A DNA stretch of 64,000 nt, from the NCBI GenBank assembly GCA_027257055.1, contig JAPVLO010000961.1:1-64000 (forward strand), given 5' to 3'. Position 1 is the stretch's first letter. Every line of letters starts with the position of its first letter. This stretch comes from Cephalopachus bancanus (lineage: Eukaryota > Chordata > Mammalia > Primates > Tarsiidae). Shown here in pieces: positions 49,624 to 60,853 of the stretch. Position numbers and translations under genes: made by a program. Under the pieces are notes generated by a model. The model was given only the letters and a program-made list of their open reading frames with translations, was not told where the DNA came from and did no database searches.

Positions 49624-51350
49624 CTAAAAAGGATGAATGTCAGAGTCAATTATATCTTGCATTTACAAAAAAATGTTTTAAATGAACGACATATTAGGAA
49701 AAAAAATTATTAGTATTAAAATAACTTTATCAGAAGTCACATTTTTTTCCCTAAGTACCATCATAATGTCATCACCTTAAATCTAAGAACTTAAAAGGTA
49801 AAACAGGAGGGCATTGTATTGATCAAAGAGAAACCTGATTAATTTATGTTGATAGATCAGGGAAGACATCACTCACTATAGAAGGAACTAAAAGCACATG
49901 TATCATACTCCTATGGGAATGAAGTGTATGTCCACAGTAATTGGTCACTTAATGTTCCAGGGTGCCCAAGTCATCAAACAGATAAAGAAAAGACATGATC
50001 TAAATATCTACATGCTTTAAATTACAGAGCTGAACTAGGTTTGAAGAAAAATATAGTCACTTTCCAGTGCGCAATTTCTCAATTAAATTCCTTAAAGGGG
50101 ATTCAGATGTCATTTCCACTTACTGAAGAAAGTGGGAAAATTTATTTCTTATTGCTCATTAACTTCAACAATAAACTGAATAACTTTCAAAAGTATTTTA
50201 TACATCATATTCATTGAATTAAAAAATATTTTAATCTCAGTTCCACTGAACAACACTTTTTGAAACAGTTAAATGATACCAATTTTGGGGGTCTTTTAGC
50301 TTACAAAATTAAATTCAATTTTTTCATTTTCCTTGTAATTCTTTTTCTGATTTGTATTTTAGTCCCAGGTCAAAAAACTAAATAAAACAAAAAGTAAAGA
50401 ACAACAATTGAGGGAAAACAGCAGTTTTAAAGCATTCCAGAAGCTTATAGAAAGAAATAAAATTTGTATAAAAACACCAGAAAAAGTAATGAATAGCTAA
50501 TTTTCAATATAGTGCTTTTGTAAATACAAATTATGCCTGGGGAGGAGAATTATAACTAAAAAAAAAACCAGAAAAAAATGAACTGTCAGTAGGAATAAAG
50601 GAGTCCCTCCCAGTAGGCAGAAATTAGATAGATAATAGATCTATAGGTTAGAGATAGGTATGGCTATCAATATAGACAGTCATAGATATAGACATAGATG
50701 ACATAATGGCCTCTTATTATAATAGGCCATCAATTTTAAAAATTTTCTTGTAGAACTCTAATGAATTATAATTTTAACTTCTGTTTCACTCTGGTAATAG
50801 GAAAAAAAAGAAGCTAAAGAAAATCACCTTGGCACAGTTGATCTTAGGTAGAGAATTGACAAGTTTAACAGGTAGAGGAGACACTGAAGGGAACCATCTG
50901 AACCTCATCAACAAAAAGGGCATTTAATTTCTGTAGAAAGGAAGGGTTTGAAGTGTGGTACTATGGGTTAAAAAAGGGAAGATTAACAAAAATACACATA
51001 AAGACATAATCAGTATTTTAAAATAATATTGCTCATTTCTTCTTGTTAAATAAAAATATGACCTGGAGAAATGGACGTGAAATGTTTCAGGACAGTAGTT
51101 TGAGAGAGAGTTACTAGACTGCTCACACCTAGACACAGCACAATCCATGGACAAAGTATTCAGTCTCCTGAGGTACCCCTCTTGGGTAAGACTTACCTCT
51201 TCCTTCAAGGAACAGGCAAAATGCCCTGTGGAAAGATCCCCAGGTGGGAAAAACAAAGGTTACAGAAGCAGGGCAATGACAGTACAGGGCCTGTCTGTGG
51301 AAGTATGAGAAGTGAGAAGGGAAAGAGGCCAAAAACATAGACATACTAAC
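49624..51350. other. Intron between exons D and E
   Basis: AT-rich, with a loose GATA-type tract at about 50,625-50,700. No named element or gene seen. Confidence 0.55.
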
Positions 51351-51543
51351 TTTATTTCTGCAGAGAAACTAACAACTGGAAAGAAGAACCCATCGATGTT
51401 GAAATTCTCAAAAATTCCTTGAACAGGCTGTCCATTAATTCGAAATGAGATGCTTGGGGCACTTAGATCTAAACAGCAACTAATGACATCATCAGTTCTC
51501 AACAGATGTTGGTTTGGTGAACTTACATTATGAACGATACAAC
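51351..51543 (-). CDS. RYR2: RYR2-like exon D (SPRY1 domain, second half)
   Basis: 193 bp: two bases, 63 codons, two bases. Acceptor caatag before GTTGTA; donor gttagt after ATAAA. It encodes [20 protein letters not shown] and [12 protein letters not shown]. Six changes from RYR2 as recalled: Val, His, Asn for Ala, Arg, Thr near the start (51,527-51,535); Ile for Met; Phe for Leu (51,386-51,388); and Glu for Gly in Ser-Ala-Gly (51,356-51,358). The Gly and Leu are the same in all three RYR types, as I recall. This is the most altered exon. Confidence 0.9.
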
Positions 51544-51889
51544 CTATTGGGGGGAAATATTAAGGAAAGTAATGCATTTTTATCTCAGAGAATCATAATC
51601 AGCAAGAGTCAAAGATTTGCATATGTAGTGACAAACCAATATAGCACTACAATAAATTCAATCTTGAGAGCAAATTCAGGTTATATGTTCAACTCTTTGT
51701 CAAAAAAAAAATTGCTTTTTTTCTTTCAGGAGCCAGGATGCTAACTTTGTTGTAAAATGAACTTTCTGATATGTAGAAATGTCTGCATGTAGATGAATGG
51801 CATTTGATGCAGAAAATTATCTTACAGTAGAAAATATAATGATGTCAGAGGAACATTCAGGGAAAGATTTTACTTCAAACAGTTATGTG

Positions 51890-52030
51890 ACCACCTACTA
51901 CTTGTATGACTGTTAGAAAAGTACTTAACCTCTCTGAACTTTGATGTCTTATAAACAGAACAGCAGATACCATCACCTTGTAGAATTGCTATAATGATTA
52001 AATTAATGTTTGACAAACAACACAGAATCT
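51890..52030 (+). mobile_element. MIR SINE fragment
   Basis: Order of blocks fits MIR: gtgaccacctactacttgta, aagtacttaacctctctgaa, ttgtagaattgctataatga. Diverged. Confidence 0.6.
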
Positions 52031-54144
52031 CAGGTATAGCAGATACTTTATGTCAGACACTTTTCTGAATACTAAGTCTCCTTTATTTTATAAATTTTTT
52101 TAAAAGGACAATGAAAACAAAAAATGTGATCAGTCCTGCAGTATATTGTTTATTGTGAGACAACTATATGCTGCTTGTTTTGTTTTTGCTTTACAGTTGA
52201 ATTTATTTCACACAAGATCGTAGTTGACTTCTTATGTAAAGCAGGATACAATTTGAGACATGACAATGATATCTAATAAATGTAATTTCTTGCCCTGGCC
52301 ATCCTAAGGCCTAAGCCCATTCCTGACTATATCAGAACTCCTTTCCTAGTTAGTCCCAAGGACATTTGTTTCTCATTGCACACTGTCAAAGAAAAGAAGG
52401 TAAGGGTCTCCCAACACACATGCTCACAAATGCAAACATAGCCCTTTGAGCAAAGACAAAGATAGATTTCATAATACATGCTTTGTATTTTTTTATAATA
52501 TCTCTTTTTATTTCTAGCATGGCAAGATTTTTCTCAAGAATATATTTGAAATACCAGTAGTAGAGACTATCTACTTTTAAAAATGTGGGCACTTTAATTT
52601 TACCAATATTTAAATCTGCAAGCAAGAAATTCACTAGCAAGTGGCTTAGGCAGAATTTCCTAAATATAATAAAGGCAGTGTAAAAAATAATATAAAGACA
52701 ATGTAGCACACAGAAAAAGGTCTGTTTTCTTATTTGTATCAAGATCTGTAGCTAATAAACATGTAATTAAATAGATATTTACTATAATCCAAAGATATTG
52801 TTCATCATGAAGGTTATTATGCTGATTCTAATGATTAACAATCACCAGGGTACACTGCTTTGCAATGCCTGAAACAGATGAGAAGACCACCAGTGAACAA
52901 CCTGAGGTGCAATGGCACCCACACAGCTGAATCTACTTAGTAGTATTTTCAGGTATATTTACACAAATTTACATTGAATCCACAGAGAATTGCATTCTTA
53001 TTCTCTGCCAGAAAGGAAGATGACAGAAGTCTTATTTCTATATGCTGGACTAGAAATCTGTACCCATCTTTCCTGTATATTCTTCCATACTTCTTCTATA
53101 TGTCAATTCTCTAAAAGCACCAAGATTTTTCAAACTTGTGTTCCTTGCAAACACCTGGGTCCTAAATGCCCCACATCCAATTATGTATTCTCAGAGAGGA
53201 AATGTAGCAACACTGTGCAACAATTAAAATTAAACTTTTTTTTTTGCTTTGGGACAAATCATCATCCCAAAGAATACTGTCACTCCTCAATTACAAAATG
53301 TTCAGTAGTAAAGAATGTACTCCATCCTAAAAATCACTGACAGCTTATACTTTAAATTCTACATCAACCAATAAAAAGAAAAAGAAGAGGAGAATGACCC
53401 CAAGAAGACCACCTATGAGTGTATTACTACAAATGCTACCTTGGTAACTCAGACTTCAACTAATTTAGATTTGTCTTTGTTGACTATGAGTTGAAAATTA
53501 GCAAAGCATTTAATAGACCCCAATGGCTTAAGAGAACATACCTTTCAACTATAGACATGATATGGTACATATTTTCTTGCCATTTTAAAAAATGAATAAA
53601 ATTTCAAGGTGATTTTCTCTGGAAATTCCACAAACTACCATCCTCTTTCTGTGACATGTTCATAGATTCACAGAAATAATTTTGTTCTTATTGTTCTATT
53701 TAACAGATACTTTGTAATAAAAGTTATAATGCATTCAATTGAATTCCATAAGCACTGGGTACTTTTAATGTGTTAAAAGAAAAAGTTTCAAAATGAATGC
53801 AAAAACAAAAATGGTGAAATGTGTTATATGGTTAAATAATTGGAAGCAATTCCACATTTGTCATCAGAGTAATGTTGTTTCCCCTAATCTCTGTGTAATG
53901 GGAAAACAATTTAACACATTTCATTTATTCGAGTAACTATTTCCTGCAAAGCAATAACAAGTTCTAAAGAGAGAGGGTAATAATATCTGAAGGATTATAG
54001 TAAAACATTTTATAAAATAGACATTAGCCCTGTTTTATGTTTGATGGGTCTTGTAAGGCTAGTCTTCTTTGCCTTTGATTAGTCAGTAGGAAAATTTTAG
54101 ATGAATCCCAATATCTAAAAAAACCCTGCATATTCAAGAGCTAC

Positions 54145-54429
54145 ATTTTTTTTTTGCATTGGAGTCTCACTCTGTCGCCCAGACTAGAGTGCAGTGGCTG
54201 CTCCCAGCCACCGCAGCCTCAACCTGCTGGGCTTCGGCGATCCTTCCGCCTCAGCCTTCCGAGTAGCCGGAATTACAGGCGCACACTACCACGCCCGGCT
54301 AATTTTTTGGTTTATTGTAGAGATGAGGTCTCGCCTGCCCAGGCGGGTCTCGAACCCGCGGGCTCAGGTGATCCACTCACCTCAGCCTCCCAAAGGTGCG
54401 GGATTACAGGCTGAGCCACCAAGCCCGGC
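54145..54429 (-). mobile_element. Alu, - strand, intronic
   Basis: Reverse Alu with sharp ends. Target-site duplication tcaagagc at 54,134-54,141 and 54,430-54,437. It is one of the least diverged Alus here, with many CpG still present (ccgcagcc, gcgatcc), so it is probably young. It lies next to an Alu on + only 90 bp away. Confidence 0.93.
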
Positions 54430-54518
54430 TCAAGAGCGAAACTTTTACATGAAGCCAACCAAATCATACATCTGTAGGAATCAGAGAAAATAATGCTATT
54501 TAAAAATATATAGTAATA

Positions 54519-54804
54519 GGCTGGGCTCGGTGGCTCAGCCTGCAACCCTAGCACTTTGGGAGGCCAAGGCGAGTGTTATTGCCTGAGCTCACAGGTGCGA
54601 GACCAGCCCAGGCAACTTGGCAAGACCTTGTCTCTACAATAAATAAAAAATAAGCAGGCCATGGTAGCGCGCACCTGTAGTTCCAGCTACCTGGAAGGCT
54701 GAGGCAGAAGAATCTCCAGAGCCCAGGTGGCCGTGAACATGCCACTGCACTCTAGCCTGGGTGACGGAGTGAGACTCCAACTCAAAAATAAATAAATAAA
54801 TAAA
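54519..54804 (+). mobile_element. Alu, + strand, intronic
   Basis: Starts ggctgggctcggtggctcag and ends in an (AAAT)n-type tail near 54,804. Together with the preceding Alu it forms an inverted pair that could fold back in RNA. Confidence 0.92.
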
Positions 54805-55351
54805 TAGAACTCATTTTTAACATATATCCAGACTTCAAAGTAGAGAGTTGGTAGCTGCTGAAATAACTATATGTTTTATTTAAGACGCTCCGTAGTTTAA
54901 TTGATTACATTGATCTTACATTACACTTTACAAATCTCTAATTTTTGCCCTTACATTCTCCAAGAAGCTGAAACTTAGTCTATGTCTCTCAATTATTTTC
55001 CAGGATTTGTTTTGTGTTTATTTTCTATTGGAAGCTAAAGCTTTACATATACCAATTAAAGTAAGTAGGAAACACACAAGTTCTTCACGGTTCATTCAGC
55101 TTAGAAATTCATGCCACTCTTTAAATACAGTATGTTCATAAGCAATACAATCCCTTGGAAATGTACTATAATTGTGTTTTCTTTCTCCCCTAATGAAATT
55201 CTGCTTTTTATTCAACGCTCTTGTCATCTCGGTGTTAACTGAGATGAATTTTAAATGGACCCATAGAGGCAGCACCAATAGCATTCAGAAATGCACAGCA
55301 AGAACAAAAGATCTCCTTCTAGAACTCGGTGAAAGAAAGGACAGTGTTTAC

Positions 55352-55593
55352 CTGACCAGAGGTGAAGTCCATCAAATCCATTGGAGAAGAGATCATCTCC
55401 AACACCATTTCCACCCCACTCTTCGCCCCCTCCAGGGTAGGGAGAATAGCCTTCAGTGGAAGCCCAGCCCATGTGCAGGAGAGTTGCTTCAGCTGTCACA
55501 AATGGCTCTGTGTGGTCCACCGTCAATTCATAGTACCATTTCTTATACTGAGCAGAACCCTCTCTGATGCCCAGAAAAATATTGGGCCTCATG
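55352..55593 (-). CDS. RYR2: RYR2-like exon C (SPRY1 domain, first half)
   Basis: 242 bp: one base, 80 codons, one base. Acceptor aaag before CATGAG; donor gtaaac after TCAG. It encodes the start of SPRY1: [24 protein letters not shown], and Gly-Phe-Asp-Gly-Leu-His-Leu-Trp-Ser. Five unusual residues: Thr for Met (codon 24), Leu for His (38), His for Arg (40), Met for Val (41) and Asn for Tyr (71). The last four hit stretches that, as I recall, are the same in RYR1, RYR2 and RYR3 (Thr-His-Leu-Arg-Val-Gly-Trp and Ser-Tyr-Gly-Phe-Asp). Confidence 0.9.
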
Positions 55594-57078
55594 CTTTAAA
55601 GAGATAGGAATAGCATATGAGAAAGGTCCAAACAAAACTTTCACTGTTTTCATTTACAACTCACTATTTTGAACATTAATCCTGTTTCTCTAAAATGCCA
55701 CGTACTGAATATGTATTTTCTTAAACAATACAAAATTAACATAACCACTGAGGTAGTACACAGTGAGAGGCAGTTTTACAGTGAACATACCGTGAATGCT
55801 ATTTGTTTTGGGGATTCCATGGCAATGTCATTCAAGGATCTAATATTATTTTTTCTTAAGCATATTATATATAAGCATATTATATATCATGAATCATATT
55901 TAAGGCACAAAATGAGAGGCTAATAGTATGCTTTTAGAGTTAATGGATTACTATTCATCCAGGACATGAAGACATTTTTCTAAGCTAAGCTTTGTGTCAC
56001 ATGGGGTGTGAGGCCGAAGCAGGTCATACTGTTTGTGAAGGAACCAAGATGACTGGATCAGTTTTGTTGTTCACCACACTTCGATGTGAACAGAAGAATT
56101 TTTAGTGAGTTGTATTTAATTCCATCATAGGAGAAAACATATTCCCTTTGATAATACTAGGAATAAGTGATGGTCTCAGAACACATCACTCAAGGGCAGG
56201 TCTGTTATAAAGAACTATGAAGAATGTCCTAAATCAATGCTGTTTCAAAAACACAACATAGAAATATACAACAAATCCTTTATTTCTGTTTAAACAGGAT
56301 AAAGTAGTGAGCGCCTCCTGGATAGCTAGCTGCTAGATAACAGTGTACCAAAGTTACTGCTATCACACATACTATTTTGTTGATGATAAACAGTATTTCT
56401 TACTACTTATTTATTTATTTATGTGTTTATTTAGGGGGAGATAAAAAAGGCAGTGTGGCATGGTGGTCATGAGCTCAGTCTCTGGATTTAGACTTGAGTT
56501 CCATTTCCAGGTCCTGTTTTCTCATCTATAAAATGTGGATGACAGTCATTTCTAGGAAAGCACAAACACAAACTGTATAGAATGTGTAAAGCACTTAGCA
56601 TAGTTGTTGACACATGGTACTCAATGAAGATTAGATACCTTGGAAGGCAGCTCTAACAAAAGATACAGTTTTTTTGTTTATTGTAGAATGTATTGTATTT
56701 TGGACATTCTATTTTTTATTGTACAAATGGGTACCTCAAAATGATAATGAAAGAGTGTTTTCAGTTACATTTTAAGAAGGTACAAAGCATAACTATATAA
56801 GACTGTATAACTGTCAACTTGCTCCTGAAAATGTCAATTATAACCATCTACATATGAATGTGAACAAAAGCTCTTATACGTGTGTTTGTAGAAAATCCAT
56901 GTTTTGTTTGTTTCATGTGTTGTTATCCCATATCATTGGTAGAAGATAAGACATAGTATTCATTGGTGAAATATATTAAAAGATCCAAATAAAAAATAGA
57001 CCATATAGTGTCTTTTTGAGAGAACATGAATTCTTTTTTTATGTTCCCTATTTGAGGACATTGCTTATCTGAATGTAC
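55594..57078. other. Intron between exons B and C
   Basis: Holds a short (TTTA)n tract at 56,405-56,432 and a MIR. The rest is unassigned and AT-rich. Confidence 0.55.
56452..56630 (+). mobile_element. MIR SINE
   Basis: Near full-length MIR: cagtgtggcatggtggtcat, gagctcagtctctggattta, tctcatctataaaatgtgga, gtaaagcacttagcatagtt, tggtactcaatgaa. Confidence 0.8.
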
Positions 57079-57212
57079 CTGCTAACATGGTTGACAAGAC
57101 ACGTCTGCAATAACAGATCTCTTCCTGGAAGGAGATTGTCACAGATGAGATGCTGGTTAGAACGAACTGCAACCCCATGGCAAACACAGAGTGAGCACAA
57201 GATATCCAGAAC
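57079..57212 (-). CDS. RYR2: RYR2-like exon B (solenoid end, before SPRY1)
   Basis: 134 bp: 44 codons plus two bases. Acceptor cttcag before GTTCTG; donor gtacat after GTTAGCAG. It encodes [16 protein letters not shown], then [12 protein letters not shown]. Two changes against RYR2 as recalled: Ile for Val at codon 4 (57,201-57,203) and Cys for Arg at codon 38 (TGT for CGT, 57,099-57,101). The second looks like CpG decay. The two leftover bases join the C of exon C to give Ser. Confidence 0.88.
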
Positions 57213-57563
57213 CTGAAGAGAGAAATTACTTTCAACTAATTCTAATCCCCTTTTCAGAATCAAGCACCAGTAGCACTTTTCACAAAGCAATCACATTCCT
57301 TCTCATTACATTTGACTCAATCATTTAAACTTTACAGTATGTTTCCCACTGATTCTCCAACTTCTCTCCATACACAAACTGAGAACTGTTTATGCCCCTA
57401 CTATTAATAAAGGCTATTAATAAACTAAAAAAAATTGATCATCGTTAAGAGATGAAAAATACTTGTGAAAATTTTGGCACACCTTTTAAAAGTTACCTTA
57501 TTTTACAAAATATATTTTAAATCATTCCAGAATTCATTCAGGGAAATAAAATCATTCACTGAC

Positions 57564-57680
57564 CCTGTGATTTCTTCCGTGCTTGTCTAAAAGTGAAATA
57601 ATGGTTTTGATATGTCCTTCTTTAATAATATTTAGAGCTTCTGGGCTTTCTACCAACACAGTGTAAAATTTCAAGAATAC
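57564..57680 (-). CDS. RYR2: RYR2-like exon A (39 codons, solenoid end)
   Basis: First visible exon of the segment, 117 bp, starting and ending on codon borders. Acceptor tctag before GTATTC at 57,680; donor gtcagt after CACAGG at 57,564. It encodes [18 protein letters not shown], then Leu-Leu-Asp-Lys-His-Gly-Arg-Asn-His, which is the armadillo-like region before SPRY1. Compared with RYR2 as I recall it, residue 26 is Thr for Ser and the last residue is Arg for Lys (AGG for AAG at the splice border). No further upstream exon is visible up to 64,000. Confidence 0.85.
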
Positions 57681-58425
57681 CTAGACATAAAACAAAGAAA
57701 GAGAAAAGACATGATTAATCAGTCTGCAATGACTAATGTCTTCCTTTATCTCCACGTGTTCCTTCAGTTCAACATATAGTTATTTTGTGCTCAAGGTGAT
57801 TGCCACAAGACACTGAGATTGGAGACAGGTGGTGTTTGGGAGAGAAGGGCAATCTAAAGATAATGAAATCACAGTTAAAAGAGGAAATGGCAAACAACCA
57901 AGACACAGTGCTTAACTGGAAATCTGGGGGAGGTAGAATAGAAAGCAACATTTAGGTATGGCACAGAGGATACACTCATGATCACTTCCAGACTTTTCAG
58001 AAAAGGGAGGGCGGTGCATACAAGAGTGAAGTCTTGAATGGAAAGCCTACCCAGTGAGCCTAATGTACAGGGAGGGGGGAGGGGGACAGGTAAGTTAGGA
58101 CCAGTTAGGAAGCATCTTAGCACTGAAAGTATAATTCTGCAACAATGCATCCTAATTCACAGAGATCATTACATTCTCCTGAGGTTTATAGTAGAAAATG
58201 TTTCTTAGTTTGCAAAATGAGAGAAATATGCAAAATAATACAAACATAAATAGAAATACACAATGTATAAAACCCAATCACAAATAGTTATATTTTTAGG
58301 TACTAGCCATCAAAAAAGACAAAATGGACTATACCTTTGATTGACTTTAAGTTTACAAAAGAAAGAAGAAAAAATGAATTTCATCATCAGAATTTTTAGC
58401 ATGAACTTGAAAAGCTAAATATATA

Positions 58426-58971
58426 TGAGGGGTGACCCCCCCCAAAATCAGGATTATCTTTTGGAAGGTGGGCCCCTTGTAGTACACTTGGAATTTGTTC
58501 TTCCGGATCAAAAGGTCAACCACAGTTTGTATCTGGAAGTTTTGAGAAGGTTGTGTCATGATTGGCAGAAGAAACATCCGGAATTGTGGCCAACAGGTGA
58601 CTGGTTTTTCCACCATGACAGCAACAGCCAGCACTACACCTAGTACTCAGGAGTTTTGGACCAAAAACATGACCCCCATGTCCCATCCTCACTATTCACT
58701 TGATCTTGCCCAAGCAAGTTTTTTGTTGTTGTTTCCTGGGATAAAAAGTCCTTAAAGGGAAATGTTTCACCCATGTGGAAAATATTAAACAAAAAAATGG
58801 CAGAAGCGCTAAAAGGCATCAAAATTGACAAACAAAAATCTGTTTTGAGTAGTGAAAAAAGCACCTTGATAAGTGTATGGCAGAGTACTTTGATGGTGAC
58901 TGAAGTTTAAACAGGTAAGAATAAACAATTTTTTTTAAATTAATTCTGGGTTTTGGGGGGATCCCCTTGTA
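58426..58971 (+). mobile_element. Mariner DNA transposon relic with decayed transposase
   Basis: Inverted ends aggggtgaccccccccaaaa (left) and ttttggggggatcccctt (right), inside TA. The interior keeps transposase traces in shifting frames: Ser-Thr-Gln-Glu-Phe-Trp-Thr-Lys-Asn-Met-Thr-Pro followed by His-Pro-His-Tyr-Ser-Leu-Asp-Leu-Ala, the block typical of mariner catalytic domains. Broken and internally deleted, so not active. Confidence 0.8.
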
Positions 58972-59126
58972 TTCATTATTTCTGAGCAAGCATGCTTTGT
59001 TAATAATGAGAATGTAGAGCATTCATTGAAATATACCCAGCATACGAAAACATGATCTCTCTCTCTCTCAGAGTCAGACAGCATTGGGAAGGGCCCCAAG
59101 TGAAACCTCTAGAAAAGTTTATCCAC

Positions 59127-59418
59127 AGGCAGGCTCGGTGGCTCAGCCTGTCATTCTGCACCTTTGGGAGGCTGAGGTGAGTGGATTGCCTGAGCCCGTG
59201 GGTTCAAGACCTGCCTGGGCAGGTGAGACCTCATCTCTACAATAAAATCAAAAAATTATCTGGGAATGGTAGCACATGCCTGTAGTTCCAGCTACTTGGA
59301 AGGCTGAGGCAGAAGGATCGCTAGAGCCCAGCAGGTCGAGGCTGCGGTGGCCGGGAGCAGCCACTGCACTCCAGTCTGGGTGACAGAGTGACATGCCAAC
59401 TCAAAAAAAAAAAAAAAG
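59127..59418 (+). mobile_element. Alu, + strand
   Basis: Full Alu of the cggtggctcagcctg type with an A15 tail. A perfect 16-bp target-site duplication, agaaaagtttatccac, lies at 59,111-59,126 and 59,426-59,441. Confidence 0.96.
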
Positions 59419-59959
59419 AATGGAAAGAAAAGTTTATCCACCTCAAATGAGGGCCATGTTTTTGGAAAAGAAATGTAAAATTTCAGGTTTACAAAGGTAG
59501 ATTACGTAAGTAGTTCTCAAGTGCTCTCACAATCTATACTTGATCCAATTCCAAATCCATTGCAAGATGAAGGCTGTGAATGCTAATTTCTTCACTGATG
59601 GCTTCATTTGTTAAATATATATTCTGTTTAACAAATACCCCAAAAATTTTTGAGTTAATTTTGGTGCTGTTCAAAATCAGCTTCCATGTTCCAATAATCT
59701 TTAACAATTGAAAATCATAGATCACAGAAAATAATAATACAAGAGACTGATACGGAAAAGAAGATATTTACATAAGTATACTAAAACTGAATACATTTTT
59801 TGCCATTATTAAAAATGCAGCAATCAAATAAACCCATTCATTCTGAGTTACAACAAATGAAAACAATAAAAATGAAAAGCATCTTTAATAGATGAGTCAT
59901 GTTATCCTAATATTTTTTGCTTTTTTTTCCATTATTTATTGCTATAGAACACATGACTG

Positions 59960-60475
59960 CCTGTTTTTGTAAATCAAGTTTTATTATGCATTCCATCTAC
60001 ATTCACTCACATACTCTATATGGCTGCCTTCACACTACAAAGGCAGAGCTGAGTGGTTGTTAAAAGACCTTACGGTCCACAGAGTCTATAATATTTATTC
60101 TCTGGCAGTGTGAAATTATGTACCTCCTCAAAATTGATATATTGAAATCTTAATCCCTGAGGTAGGATGTAAGACCTTTGGGGAGCTGATTAGGTCACAA
60201 GGGCAGAGCCCTTATGAATAAGATTAGTGACTTTATAAAGGTGGCCCCAAGGAAGCTTGTTGTCCCTTTTGACAAGTGAGGAGGAGCTTTCTATGAGAAA
60301 GGAGTCCACACCAGGCACTGAATCAGTAGGAGGCTTGATCTTGGACTTCCCAGTCTCTAGAACTGTGAGAAATAAATGTTCATTGTTCATAGGTCACCTA
60401 GTTTATGATATTTCATTACAGCAGTCCTAACGAAGACACTAGCCTTTTACAGAAAAATTTTGCTAATCCCTGGTA
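59960..60475 (-). mobile_element. hAT-type DNA transposon split by an LTR
   Basis: The left part (aaatcaagttttattatgca, tatggctgccttcacactac, ggcagagctgagtggttgtt, aatatttattctctggc) and a short right part (ccttttacagaaaaattttg, ctaatccctgg) are two ends of a common mammalian non-autonomous hAT element. The LTR sits between them. Confidence 0.65.
60100..60441 (+). mobile_element. Solitary MaLR LTR (MST/MLT1-like)
   Basis: Blocks in order: cttaatccctgaggtaggat, gctgattaggtcacaagggc, ccttatgaataagattagtg, cttgatcttggacttcccag, actgtgagaaataaatgttc. This is a solo LTR of the ERVL-MaLR group, non-coding and without internal genes. It is inserted inside the hAT element. Confidence 0.85.
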
Positions 60476-60553
60476 TAGAGTATAATCATTATGGAAAAAA
60501 AGGCCAAAAAGTTGATCAAGGACAATAAATTCTCTTGGTAAATAAATACTCAT

Positions 60554-60853
60554 GGCCAGGCATGGTAGCTCAGCCTGTAATCCCAGCCCTTTGGGAGGCC
60601 AAGGTAAGAGGATTGCCTGAGGGGGTTTGACACCAGCCTGGGCAACTTGGTGAGAACTCGTCTCTACAATAAATCACAAAAACTAGCGGAGTGTGATGGT
60701 GTGCATCTGTCGTTCCAGCTACTTGGAAGGCTGAGGTGGAAGGATTGCCTAAGCCCAGCAGGTCGAGGCTGCGATGGACATGAGTGTTCCACTGCACTCC
60801 AGCCCAGGCAACAAGAGTGAGATTCCAAATCAAAGAAAAAAAAAAAAAAAAAA
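60554..60853 (+). mobile_element. Alu, + strand
   Basis: Starts ggccaggcatggtagctcag, has both Alu arms and ends with an A run of about 20. Older variant (catggtagctcagcctgtaa). Confidence 0.92.

Larger units (their letters stand above)
51544..55351. other. Intron between exons C and D
   Basis: Largest intron of the segment, 3.8 kb. It contains a MIR and two Alus, listed separately. The 116-codon frame at 52,990-53,340 (+) shows no known motif. Confidence 0.6.
44479..57680 (-). other. RYR2: RYR2-like gene segment: seven exons, about 370 codons
   Basis: Seven exons on the - strand, read from high to low coordinates, join without a single stop or shift: 57,680-57,564; 57,212-57,079; 55,593-55,352; 51,543-51,351; 49,623-49,407; 47,280-47,176; 44,582-44,479. 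All introns have AG acceptors and GT donors, and the reading phase matches at every junction. The product matches the ryanodine receptor of cardiac type, roughly residues 590-960 of about 4970 (numbers approximate, from memory): end of the N-terminal solenoid, the SPRY1 domain and the first RYR repeat. RYR2 is the calcium-release channel of the heart sarcoplasmic reticulum. The peptide Glu-His-Ser-Arg-Glu-Tyr-Lys-Gln-Glu-Arg fits RYR2 rather than RYR1 or RYR3. About 18 residues differ at conserved sites, so this may be a paralogous copy. Confidence 0.85.

Noticed and set aside
54154..54493. Two overlapping frames of about 90-100 codons
   Set aside because: Both are translations of an Alu in reverse orientation.
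44479..57680. Processed RYR2 pseudogene
   Set aside because: Seven exons are separated by introns with proper splice sites, so the copy, if it is one, came from DNA duplication and not from mRNA.
58425..58643. Active mariner transposase
   Set aside because: The frame is short, shifts repeatedly and the element is internally deleted; only traces of the catalytic region remain.
59534..59725. Additional upstream RYR2 exon
   Set aside because: The encoded peptide does not resemble ryanodine receptor sequence that I know and no clean acceptor-donor pair frames it.
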